A stretch of DNA of 64,000 nucleotides from Massilia sp. Root335 (GTDB lineage Bacteria; Pseudomonadota; Gammaproteobacteria; Burkholderiales; Burkholderiaceae_D). The notes below the pieces were generated by a model, which ran no database searches, was not told the origin of the DNA, and saw only the letters and a list, made by a program, of their open reading frames with translations. This document shows, in pieces, positions 45,596-53,299 of the stretch; positions within the stretch are counted from its first letter, which is position 1; the number at the start of each line of letters is the position of its first letter. The stretch lies in assembly GCF_001425685.1 (NCBI RefSeq), contig NZ_LMCY01000008.1, positions 178,854 through 242,853 of the forward strand, written 5' to 3'. The translations under genes were made by a program, and so were the position numbers.

Positions 45596-45614
45596 CCGGC
45601 TGCAACCTAATCGT

Positions 45615-45884
45615 ATGACTCCTGATATCGCCGTCGACTTCATCGTCGAAGCCCTGCAGCTGGTGATGCTGCTCGTGATGGTGCTGGTGGTGCCGGGCCT
45701 CGTGGCCGGCGTCATCGTCGCCCTCGTGCAGGCCGCCACCCAGATCAACGAGCAGACGCTGAGCTTCCTGCCGCGCCTGCTGGTGACGCTGGTCGCCCTG
45801 ATCCTCGCCGGCCACTGGATGACCGGCAAACTGATGGACTATTGCGTGAGCGTGTTCCAGCGCGCCGCGACCCTGGTCGGCTGA
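45615..45884 (+). CDS. fliQ: Flagellar type III export protein FliQ
   Basis: FliQ is a small two-helix subunit of the export gate. The 89-aa protein has the family pattern (EALQLVMLLVMVLVVPGLVA and VQAATQINEQTLSFLPRLLV). Its stop overlaps the fliR start (TGATG). Confidence 0.96.
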   Translation: MTPDIAVDFIVEALQLVMLLVMVLVVPGLVAGVIVALVQAATQINEQTLSFLPRLLVTLVALILAGHWMTGKLMDYCVSVFQRAATLVG

Positions 45885-46663
45885 TGCTGGAAGTCTCCCA
45901 CCTGCTGCTGCCGTTCATCAGCGCGCTGTGGTGGCCGTTCTGCCGCGTCATGGCGCTGCTGTCGACGGCGCCCGTCATCGGCGACGCGCTGGTGCCGGTG
46001 CCGGTGCGCGCACTGCTGTCCGTGGTGCTCGCCTTCCTGATGCTGCCGCTGACGAAAGGCGCCGTCATGCCCGACCCGTTCTCGCTGGCCGGCGTCGTCG
46101 TGATGGTCGAGCAGGCCGTGATCGGCGGCGTGATCGGCTTCGCGCTGCAGCTGACGATGGCGGTCGTGAACATGCTCGGCTTCCTCGTCTCGAGCCAGGT
46201 GGGCTTTTCGATGGCGCAGATGAACGATCCGATCAACGGCCAGCAGTCGGACGTGATCTCGACGCTGCTGGGCCTCGTCGCGATCCTCGTGTTCTTCGCC
46301 GTCGACGGCCACCTCGTGCTGGCCGGCGTGCTGGGCCAGAGTTTCAAGGCCTGGCCGGTCGGCACCGGCTACGGCAATCTGCTGCTGCAGACGGTGGCGC
46401 TGAACGTGGGCTGGGTGTTCTCGGCCGCGATCCTGCTGGCGCTGCCCATCGTGTTTTCGACGATGGTGGTGCAGATCGGCTTCGGCTTCCTGAACCGCGT
46501 GGCGCCGTCGCTGAACCTGTTCTCGCTGGGCTTTTCGCTGGTGACGCTGTTCGGCCTGATGATGCTCGTGCAGGTCGTGCGCTTCATCCCGGAACACTAC
46601 GTGCAGATGACTAACCAGGTGCTGGAGATGCTCCAGCAGCAGATGGGGGCGGCGCATGGCTGA
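45884..46663 (+). CDS. fliR: Flagellar type III export protein FliR
   Basis: FliR is the single-copy subunit of the export gate. The start at ATG 45884 overlaps the fliQ stop; an earlier in-frame start at 45842 lies inside fliQ. The 259-aa protein is a multi-span membrane protein (RVMALLSTAPVIGDALVPVP, MLGFLVSSQVGFSMAQMNDP, FLNRVAPSLNLFSLGFSLVT). It overlaps flhB by 8 bases. Confidence 0.96.
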   Translation: MLEVSHLLLPFISALWWPFCRVMALLSTAPVIGDALVPVPVRALLSVVLAFLMLPLTKGAVMPDPFSLAGVVVMVEQAVIGGVIGFALQLTMAVVNMLGFLVSSQVGFSMAQMNDPINGQQSDVISTLLGLVAILVFFAVDGHLVLAGVLGQSFKAWPVGTGYGNLLLQTVALNVGWVFSAAILLALPIVFSTMVVQIGFGFLNRVAPSLNLFSLGFSLVTLFGLMMLVQVVRFIPEHYVQMTNQVLEMLQQQMGAAHG

Positions 46664-47795
46664 CGGCACGGGCGGCGACAAGACCGAAAAGGCGTCAGCC
46701 CAGAAGCTGAAGAAGGCGCGCGAGCAGGGCCAGGTCGTCCGCTCGAAGGACCTGGCGACCGCGGTCGGTATCCTGGTCAGCCTCAAGCTGTTCGTGTTCC
46801 TGCTGCCGGACTACCTGGAGTCGTTCCGTTCCCTGTTCCGGCTCGTGTACGCGCCGCTGGGCGCGGCCGGCGCGGTCGAGAACGCGATGTCCGTGGTGTG
46901 GAGCGGCGCCGCCGTGCTGCTCGTGAAGATGGTGCTGCCCCTGCTGGGCGTGCCGCTCGCGATCGTGGTGGCGAGCATCGTGCCGGGCGGGCTGGTGTTC
47001 TCGACGAACAACCTGATGCCCAAGTTCGACCGGTTCTCGCCCGTGAAGAACCTGGGTCAGCTGGCGTCAGGCAAGCACTGGACGACGTTCGCGACGTCGC
47101 TGGCCAAGGCGGCGGTGCTGGCGATGGTGCTCGTGCACGTGGTGCGCTCGGCGGTGGCGGCCTGGGTCGACCTGCAGCGCATGCCACTCAACGACGCGCT
47201 GCTGCACGGCGGCGGCATGATGTTCGACGGCCTGATGGCGCTCGTCGCCGTGTTCGTGCTGTTCGCGCTGATCGACGTGCCGCTGCAGGCATTCCTGTTC
47301 GCCCGCGGCCAGCGCATGAGCAAGCAGGAAGTGAAGGAAGAATACAAGAGCACCGAGGGCAAGCCCGAGATCCGTGCGCGCATCCGCCAGCTGCAGCAGC
47401 AGATGGCACGCCGCAACGTGAACAAGACGGTGCCGACCGCCGACGTGGTGATCGTGAATCCCGAGCACTACGCGGTCGCGCTGAAGTACGACATCAAGCG
47501 TGCGGAAGCGCCTTTCGTGGTGGCCAAGGGCATCGACGAGATGGCCCTGTACATCCGCCAGGTCGCGGCCCAGCACGACATCGAAACGATCGCGCTGCCG
47601 CCGCTGGCGCGTGCCATCTACAACACCAGCCAGGTGCAGCAGCAGATTCCCGCCGCGCTGTACCAGGCGGTGTCGCAGGTGCTGAACTACGTGCTGCAGT
47701 TGAATGCTTTCCGTGCGGGCCGGCGCCAGGCCGCCCCCCGGTTCCCGAATGACGTGGCCGTGCCGGCCGCTTTGAGTGAGGTATCCCCGACATGA
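46656..47795 (+). CDS. flhB: Flagellar export switch protein FlhB with NPEH site
   Basis: FlhB controls substrate specificity of export by autocleavage of its cytoplasmic domain at NPTH. The 379-aa protein has the N-terminal DKTEKASAQKLKKAREQGQV, four membrane helices, and a cytoplasmic domain (MSKQEVKEEYKSTEGKPEIR). The cleavage site reads NPEH at 268-271 (VIVNPEHYAVALKYD) instead of NPTH. The N-P bond that is cut is kept. The C-terminal tail after about 355 is Ala/Pro/Arg-rich. It overlaps flhA by 4 bases. Confidence 0.96.
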   Translation: MADGTGGDKTEKASAQKLKKAREQGQVVRSKDLATAVGILVSLKLFVFLLPDYLESFRSLFRLVYAPLGAAGAVENAMSVVWSGAAVLLVKMVLPLLGVPLAIVVASIVPGGLVFSTNNLMPKFDRFSPVKNLGQLASGKHWTTFATSLAKAAVLAMVLVHVVRSAVAAWVDLQRMPLNDALLHGGGMMFDGLMALVAVFVLFALIDVPLQAFLFARGQRMSKQEVKEEYKSTEGKPEIRARIRQLQQQMARRNVNKTVPTADVVIVNPEHYAVALKYDIKRAEAPFVVAKGIDEMALYIRQVAAQHDIETIALPPLARAIYNTSQVQQQIPAALYQAVSQVLNYVLQLNAFRAGRRQAAPRFPNDVAVPAALSEVSPT

Positions 47796-49888
47796 ATTTC
47801 CTGAACAGCTTGATGCTCGAGGTGCGCCGCCAGAAGATCGCCACGCCGGCGTTCCTGCTGACGCTCCTGGCGATGATCATGCTGCCGCTGGCGCCCGTGG
47901 TGCTGGACGTGCTGTTCACGTTCAACATCGTGCTCGCGCTGATCGTGATCCTGACGTCCGTCTCGGCCAGGCGGCCGCTGGACTTCTCGGTCTTCCCGAC
48001 CGTCATCCTCGGCACCACGCTGCTGCGCCTCGCGCTGAACGTGGCGTCCACGCGCGTCGTGCTGCTGCACGGCCACGAGGGCACCGCCGCCGCCGGCCAC
48101 GTGATCGAGGCGTTTGGCAACGTCGTCATCGGCGGTAACTTCGTCGTCGGTATCGTCGTCTTCGTGATCCTCATGATCATCAACTTCGTCGTCGTGACGA
48201 AGGGTTCCGAACGTATCTCCGAAGTGTCCGCGCGCTTCACGCTGGACGCGCTGCCCGGCAAGCAGATGGCGATCGACGCCGACCTGAACGCGGGCCTGAT
48301 CAACCAGGAAAAAGCGCAGCTGCGGCGCAAGGAAGTGGCGTCCGAAGCGGACTTCTACGGCGCGATGGACGGCGCCTCCAAGTTCGTGCGCGGCGATGCG
48401 ATCGCGTCGATCCTCATCCTGCTCATCAACATGATCGGCGGCGTCGCGATCGGCGCGGTGATGCACGACCTGTCGTTCGGCGACGCCTTCCGCCAGTATG
48501 CGCTGCTGACCATCGGCGACGGCCTCGTGGCCCAGGTGCCGGCGCTGCTGCTGTCGGCTGCGGCGGCGATCCTCGTCACCCGCATCAGCGACTCGGGCGA
48601 CTTCGAGCAGCAGGTCGGCGGCCAGCTGCTGGCCAACCCCTCGGTCCTGTACTCGGCCGCCGGCGTGATGCTGATCCTGGCGATGGTGCCGGGCATGCCG
48701 TCGCTGTTCTTCATGGCGTTCGCCGCGGCCATCGGCTACGTCGCCTGGAAGCTGGCGCGCGAAGAAGTGAAGGCGCCGGACGACTCCAACGTGGCCGCCA
48801 TCGAAGCCGCGTTGCGCGACGACCGCGCGCCGGAACTCGACTGGCAGCAGTTGCCGGTCGTGCAGCCGATCTCGATCACCGTCGGCTACAAGCTCGTGCA
48901 CCTGCTCGACAAGGCACAGGGCGAAGTGCTGCCGAAACGGATCAAGGGCGTGCGCCAGAGCCTCTCGGAGCAAATGGGCCTGCTGCTGCCTTTGATCAGC
49001 GTGCGCGACGACCTGACATTAAGGCCGAACCAGTACGCGATCGCGATCAACGGCACCGTCGTGGCCGAGGGCGAGGTCGTGGCGGAATGCCTGATGGCGA
49101 TCCCGTCGCCGAACGTGTACGGCGAGATCGACGGCATCCCGGGCATCGAGCCCGCGTTCGGCATGGCCGTCACCTGGATCGAGCCGGATCAGAAAGCGCA
49201 CGCGCTGGGGCAGGGCTACCAGGTCGTCGAGGTGCCGAGCGCGATCGCCACGCACACGTCCAAGGTCGCGCGCGACTACATGGCGGAACTGTTCCGCCAC
49301 GAAGACGTGCCGGCGATGATGGAACGCCTGACGGCGCTGTCGCCCAAGCTGGCCGGCGCGCTGGACAAGGCGCTCACGCACACCCAGCTGCTGCGCGTGT
49401 TCCGCGTGCTGCTGGCCGAACACGTGTCGCTCAAGGACATCGTCGTGATCGCGACGACCCTGCTGGACAGCTCGGAAACGACGAAGGATCCGATCCTGCT
49501 GGCGGCCGAGGTGCGGTGTGCGCTGCGCCGCCAGATCGTATCCGGCCTGTACGGCAAGAAGAAGGACATGCCGGCCTTTAACCTGTCCGGGGAGCTGGAA
49601 AACATGCTGCTCGGTTCCCTGAACCAGGCACGCCAGAACAATGGCGGCAAGGTCGTGCTGGACAACTACCCGATCGATCCGCAGTTGCTGTCGCAACTGC
49701 AGCTGAACATGCCGGTGGCGCGCGAGCAGATGAAGCAGCAGCACACACCGCCGCTGTTGCTGGTCCTGCCGCAGATCCGCCCGCTGCTGGCCCGTTACGC
49801 GCGCCTGTTCGCGCCGGGCCTGCACGTGCTGTCGTATAACGAGATCCCGGAAAACCGCGAAGTCTCGATCATCGGCACCGTGGGCTGA
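47792..49888 (+). CDS. flhA: Flagellar export platform protein FlhA
   Basis: FlhA forms the nonameric export platform. The 698-aa protein matches E. coli FlhA (692). It has the FHIPEP-type membrane domain (DFSVFPTVILGTTLLRLALN, STRVVLLHGHEG, VDATLDALPGKQMAIDADLN-like region) and the C-terminal cytoplasmic ring (TWIEPDQKAHALGQGYQVVE, RHEDVPAMMERLTALSPKLA). It is the last gene of the fliMNPQR-flhBA operon. A terminator is 120 bases downstream. Confidence 0.98.
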   Translation: MNFLNSLMLEVRRQKIATPAFLLTLLAMIMLPLAPVVLDVLFTFNIVLALIVILTSVSARRPLDFSVFPTVILGTTLLRLALNVASTRVVLLHGHEGTAAAGHVIEAFGNVVIGGNFVVGIVVFVILMIINFVVVTKGSERISEVSARFTLDALPGKQMAIDADLNAGLINQEKAQLRRKEVASEADFYGAMDGASKFVRGDAIASILILLINMIGGVAIGAVMHDLSFGDAFRQYALLTIGDGLVAQVPALLLSAAAAILVTRISDSGDFEQQVGGQLLANPSVLYSAAGVMLILAMVPGMPSLFFMAFAAAIGYVAWKLAREEVKAPDDSNVAAIEAALRDDRAPELDWQQLPVVQPISITVGYKLVHLLDKAQGEVLPKRIKGVRQSLSEQMGLLLPLISVRDDLTLRPNQYAIAINGTVVAEGEVVAECLMAIPSPNVYGEIDGIPGIEPAFGMAVTWIEPDQKAHALGQGYQVVEVPSAIATHTSKVARDYMAELFRHEDVPAMMERLTALSPKLAGALDKALTHTQLLRVFRVLLAEHVSLKDIVVIATTLLDSSETTKDPILLAAEVRCALRRQIVSGLYGKKKDMPAFNLSGELENMLLGSLNQARQNNGGKVVLDNYPIDPQLLSQLQLNMPVAREQMKQQHTPPLLLVLPQIRPLLARYARLFAPGLHVLSYNEIPENREVSIIGTVG

Positions 49889-49898
49889 TCACGCCCCT

Positions 49899-49978
49899 CG
49901 TAGGGCGGGCTCCCCGAGCCCGCGCGGACGCACGTGCCACGCAAACGCCGCGCGTGGGCACGGTGTGCCCACCCTACG
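49899..49978. repeat. Long imperfect inverted repeat after flhA
   Basis: CGTAGGGCGGGC (49899-49910) pairs with GCCCACCCTACG ending at 49978, with a CGCGCG-rich middle. It has the look of a dispersed intergenic repeat in this lineage, but a genome search would be needed to show copies. Confidence 0.5.
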
Positions 49979-50010
49979 CCTGAACCGCGCCGGTGCGGTA
50001 ACAAAGAATG

Positions 50011-50038
50011 CCGTCCGGTGCGCCGGACGGTTTTTTTT
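50011..50038 (+). terminator. Terminator downstream of flhA
   Basis: CCGTCCGG, loop TGCG, CCGGACGG and eight Ts form a strong intrinsic terminator for the fliMNPQR-flhBA operon. Confidence 0.92.
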
Positions 50039-50042
50039 ATGC

Positions 50043-50924
50043 TTACGGTCCGTCCGCGTGGCGGTTTTCGGCCGGCAGCAGCAGCGCCAGTTCGGCCATC
50101 GCGCGGAACACGGGCAGGCTGAGCGCGGCGGCGGCCTCGGTCGACGGCAGGCGCGCGTGCACCCGGCCTTCCGGCAGGTTGTCGCGCCAGGTCCAGCCGA
50201 GCACGCGCAGGCCGGAACGGCGCACGGCGTCTTCCAGTTGCGGCTGCAGGGCGCGCAGGTGGAGGAGGGTGTCAGCGTTGGGTGTGCACAGTTCCAGCAT
50301 GACGCCGTCGGCCAGCGGCTCCGCCTGTACGGTGACGACCGAGCCGTCGGCCAGCACCAGTTCCAGGCGCAGGGCCGTGCGGCGGCGCCGGCGCTGCGAT
50401 TTCTGCTGCAGTTCCTCTTCCCCGATCACGCGCAGGTGCTGGGCCTGCGGACCGCCCGGGTGCACGGTGAAGCGCCAGGCGTCGGGCGGCAGGGTGGCCA
50501 GGTCGGCCTGGCGCAGCACGCGTCCATCCAGCCCGCTCTGCAGCAGGGCGCCGGGCAGCGACTGCCCGCGCTGTTGCTGCGACGCCTGGATCGCGCGCGT
50601 GACCAGTTGGCTGCCGTAGCTGCGCACCATGCCGCGCCAGGAGGTCGCGAGTGCGCCGCCGTCCGGACTCGGCCACGTGAGCTGGCGTGCCATCACCACC
50701 TGGTCGGGGCGCATGGCCGCGGCGTCGGGCAAAGCGTCGCCTGCGGACAGGACGGGCGCCGGCTGCGCGGCAGGCAGGGGCAGGGGGATCGCCTCGAGCT
50801 CGGCCTGCAACAGGGCGACCGGGACGGCGGCCGCGACCGCGCCGACCGGCGTTGCCGGCAGCGGACCGGCGGCGCTCGCCGGTATGACGGGCGGCGGAAG
50901 GGCGGGAAAGGAAATGCTGGCCAT
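50043..50924 (-). CDS. Second FliK-like protein next to flagellin
   Basis: The 293-aa protein has an Ala/Pro-rich N-terminal half and a C-terminal domain with basic cluster QKSQRRRRRTALRLELVLAD. The sequence that follows (VVTVQAEPLADGVMLELCTP, then LRALQPQLEDAVRRSGLRVL) resembles the Flg_hook domain of FliK. The main fliK is at 34286-35494, so this would be a paralogue, or a type III needle/hook-length-like regulator. It is downstream of the flagellin gene on the same strand, but a terminator separates them. Confidence 0.55.
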   Translation of the reverse strand: MASISFPALPPPVIPASAAGPLPATPVGAVAAAVPVALLQAELEAIPLPLPAAQPAPVLSAGDALPDAAAMRPDQVVMARQLTWPSPDGGALATSWRGMVRSYGSQLVTRAIQASQQQRGQSLPGALLQSGLDGRVLRQADLATLPPDAWRFTVHPGGPQAQHLRVIGEEELQQKSQRRRRRTALRLELVLADGSVVTVQAEPLADGVMLELCTPNADTLLHLRALQPQLEDAVRRSGLRVLGWTWRDNLPEGRVHARLPSTEAAAALSLPVFRAMAELALLLPAENRHADGP

Positions 50925-50944
50925 GATCTCGGCAGTGTAAAGTG

Positions 50945-50971
50945 AAAAGGCCAGCTTGTGGCTGGCCTTTC
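50945..50971 (-). terminator. Terminator of the flagellin gene
   Basis: AAAGGCCAGC, a five-base loop and GCTGGCCTTTTC on the minus strand form a stable stem ending in four Us, downstream of the flagellin stop. Confidence 0.8.
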
Positions 50972-51022
50972 ATGCATGCCCGGCTGTACCAGCCCGGGCG
51001 GTGGCCAATCCTGGCCCTGCGA

Positions 51023-51922
51023 TTACTGCAGCAGGGACATGACCATCGACGACATGCTGTTGGTCTGCTTCAGCATGGCGGTACCCGCTTGCATCAGCAT
51101 CTGGTTCGAGGTCATGCTCGACGATTCGGTCGCGAAGTCGACGTCCATGATGCGGCCGGTCGCAGCCTGCGTGTTGCTCGAGATGTTCGACAGGTTGTTG
51201 TAGACGTGGTCGAGGCGGTTCGACACGGCGCCCAGCTTCGAACGCAGGGCCGAGACGGCGTCGATCGCATCGCTCAGGTCGCCGATCGCGGTGTTGGCAC
51301 CGGCGGTCGTGGTCAGGTTGGTGCCGGCGGACGGGGTGGCCGCCAGGGTGCCGTCACCTGCGTAGGTGGCGCCGGTGGCGGTGGAGATCGAGGTGTTCAC
51401 GGTACCCAGCTCGGTGCTGAAGTTCGCGGTCATGGTTTCCGAGCTGTCGGCGCCGATCTGGAACGTGACGCCGGCGGTGGCGCTCAGCTTGCTGGTGTCG
51501 GCAGCCGTGCTCAGCAGCTTGGTGCCGCCGAACTTGGTGTTCGAGAAGATGTTCGACAGTTCGTCGGTCAGCGAGTTGTACTCGGCCTGCATCGCGGTCT
51601 GGTCATCGGCGGACGACGAACCGTCGGCGGACTGGGTGGCCAGGTCCTTCATGCGGGTCAGGATGTTGTTGACTTCGTCCAGCGCGCCGTCGGCGGTCTG
51701 CAGCATGGAGATCGAGTTCTGGGTGTTGCGCATGGCGACCGACATGCCGCTGCTCTGGGCTTTCAGGCGGGTGGCGATCTGCAGGCCGGCAGCGTCGTCC
51801 ATTGCCGAATTGATACGGTAACCGGTCGACAGGCGGGTCATCGACGTCGACAGGCTCGACTGGGTGCGGCTCAGGGAATTTTGTGCGGAAAGCGATGCGA
51901 CGTTGGTGTGAAGGCTCAGCAT
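51023..51922 (-). CDS. fliC: Flagellin (lateral-type)
   Basis: Flagellin is the filament subunit. I use ATG 51922 (MLSLHTNVASLSAQNSL) preceded by AGGAG; the in-frame extension to 51979 has no ribosome binding site. The 299-aa protein is a minimal flagellin with conserved D0/D1 ends (TRLSTGYRINSAMDDAAGLQ, and C-terminal NRLDHVYNNLSNISSNTQAA with SSSMTSNQMLMQAGTAMLKQ). The short Thr/Ala-rich centre, about 80 residues, is typical of small lateral flagellins. It ends SSMVMSLLQ. Confidence 0.96.
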   Translation of the reverse strand: MLSLHTNVASLSAQNSLSRTQSSLSTSMTRLSTGYRINSAMDDAAGLQIATRLKAQSSGMSVAMRNTQNSISMLQTADGALDEVNNILTRMKDLATQSADGSSSADDQTAMQAEYNSLTDELSNIFSNTKFGGTKLLSTAADTSKLSATAGVTFQIGADSSETMTANFSTELGTVNTSISTATGATYAGDGTLAATPSAGTNLTTTAGANTAIGDLSDAIDAVSALRSKLGAVSNRLDHVYNNLSNISSNTQAATGRIMDVDFATESSSMTSNQMLMQAGTAMLKQTNSMSSMVMSLLQ

Positions 51923-52166
51923 GATATGGCTCCTAGTGGCTTGGATACTGTTTGGAGGTTGCGCATCTCGCGCTCTCACAAGTACAAGACGACCGTTCAG
52001 CCGAACTCATTAAATGCCGAGTGGAAATTTTTTGAAAAAAAAATTTTTAGGGGTCTCGGACGGGGCCGATATGAAGAAAGCGGATAAGCAAAATTGAAAC
52101 GATTCGTTCGCGGTTCGACGCGTGCTCTTTACTCTATGGCTTCCCGAACCCTGAACGAGAGAACAC
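51923..52166. promoter_or_regulatory. Divergent flagellin / binding-protein upstream region
   Basis: This 244-bp spacer separates the flagellin gene (minus) from the sulfate-type binding protein (plus). It contains a strongly AT-rich block with runs of A and T at 52020-52050, which could be an UP element for either promoter. I looked for a sigma-28 consensus on the flagellin strand and did not find a good one. Confidence 0.4.
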
Positions 52167-53174
52167 ATGCTGTCGAAAACACTGACCCAGGCCCTGCTGG
52201 CCATCGCGCTCGCCGCCCCGGCCGCGCACGCCGCCGACGTCACGCTCCTGAACGTGTCGTACGACCCGACGCGCGAGCTGTACCAGGATGTGGCCAAGGC
52301 GTTCGCCGCCAGATGGAAGGCGCAGACGGGCGACAACGTCACGTTCAAGGCGTCCCACGGCGGTTCGGGCAAGCAGGCCCGCGCCGTGATCGACGGCCTG
52401 GACGCGGACGTCGTCACGCTGGCCCTCGCCTGGGACATCGACGCGATCGCCGCGCGGGGCCTGATCGCCAGGGATTGGCAGAAACGCCTGCAGCACAACA
52501 GCTCGCCCTACAACTCGACCATCGTGTTCCTGGTGCGCAAGGGCAATCCGAAAGGCATCCACGACTGGAACGACCTGATCAAGCCGGGCGTGCAGGTCAT
52601 CACCCCGAACCCGAAGACGTCGGGCGGCGCGCGCTGGAATTACCTGGCGGCCTGGGGCAATGCCCTGAAACAGCCGGGCGGCAGCGAAGCGAAGGCGCGC
52701 GACTACGTGGCGAAGCTGTTCAGGAACGTACCCGTCCTCGACTCGGGCGCCCGCGGCGCGACGACGACCTTCGTCGAGCGCGGCATCGGCGACGTGCTGA
52801 TCGCCTGGGAAAACGAAGCGATCCTGGCCATCAAGGAGCTGGGGCCGGACAAGTTCGACATCGTGGCGCCGCAACAGAGCATCCTGGCCGAGCCGCCCGT
52901 TTCCGTCGTCGACAAGGTGGTCGACCGGCGCGGCACGCGCAAGGTGGCGGAGGCCTACCTGCGGTTCTTGTATACGGATGAGGGCCAGGAAATCATCGCG
53001 AAGCATTTCTACCGTCCGATCGATGCGAGGATCGGCCGTAAATACGCCGCGCAGTTCCCGAACGTGAAGCTGTTTACCATCGACGACGTGTTCGGCGGAT
53101 GGAGCCGGGCGCAGAAGATCCACTTCGCGGACGGCGGGACGTTCGACCAGCTGTACCGGCCGGGCGCGAAATAA
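52167..53174 (+). CDS. sbp: Sulfate/thiosulfate-type ABC transporter substrate-binding protein (orphan)
   Basis: The 335-aa periplasmic binding protein has a signal peptide ([13 protein letters not shown]) and the Sbp/CysP fold. Visible signatures are [55 protein letters not shown] and [18 protein letters not shown]. It would bind sulfate or thiosulfate in the periplasm for import by a CysTWA-type ABC transporter. No permease or ATPase gene follows, so its partner is elsewhere. Confidence 0.9.
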   Translation: MLSKTLTQALLAIALAAPAAHAADVTLLNVSYDPTRELYQDVAKAFAARWKAQTGDNVTFKASHGGSGKQARAVIDGLDADVVTLALAWDIDAIAARGLIARDWQKRLQHNSSPYNSTIVFLVRKGNPKGIHDWNDLIKPGVQVITPNPKTSGGARWNYLAAWGNALKQPGGSEAKARDYVAKLFRNVPVLDSGARGATTTFVERGIGDVLIAWENEAILAIKELGPDKFDIVAPQQSILAEPPVSVVDKVVDRRGTRKVAEAYLRFLYTDEGQEIIAKHFYRPIDARIGRKYAAQFPNVKLFTIDDVFGGWSRAQKIHFADGGTFDQLYRPGAK

Positions 53175-53299
53175 GCGGACGCCCGCCGGCTTCACGCGCC
53201 GGGCCGCGTCCATGTCGAGCCGCGCTGCCGCACAAGATCTGCTCGGTCGTGTTCGAGGAAATGATATAAACCCGGATATCGACCGATCAGGAGACCCGT

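Noticed and set aside
51923-52060. Sigma-28 promoter for flagellin
   Set aside because: I searched the minus strand for TAAA-N15-GCCGATAA and found no acceptable match.
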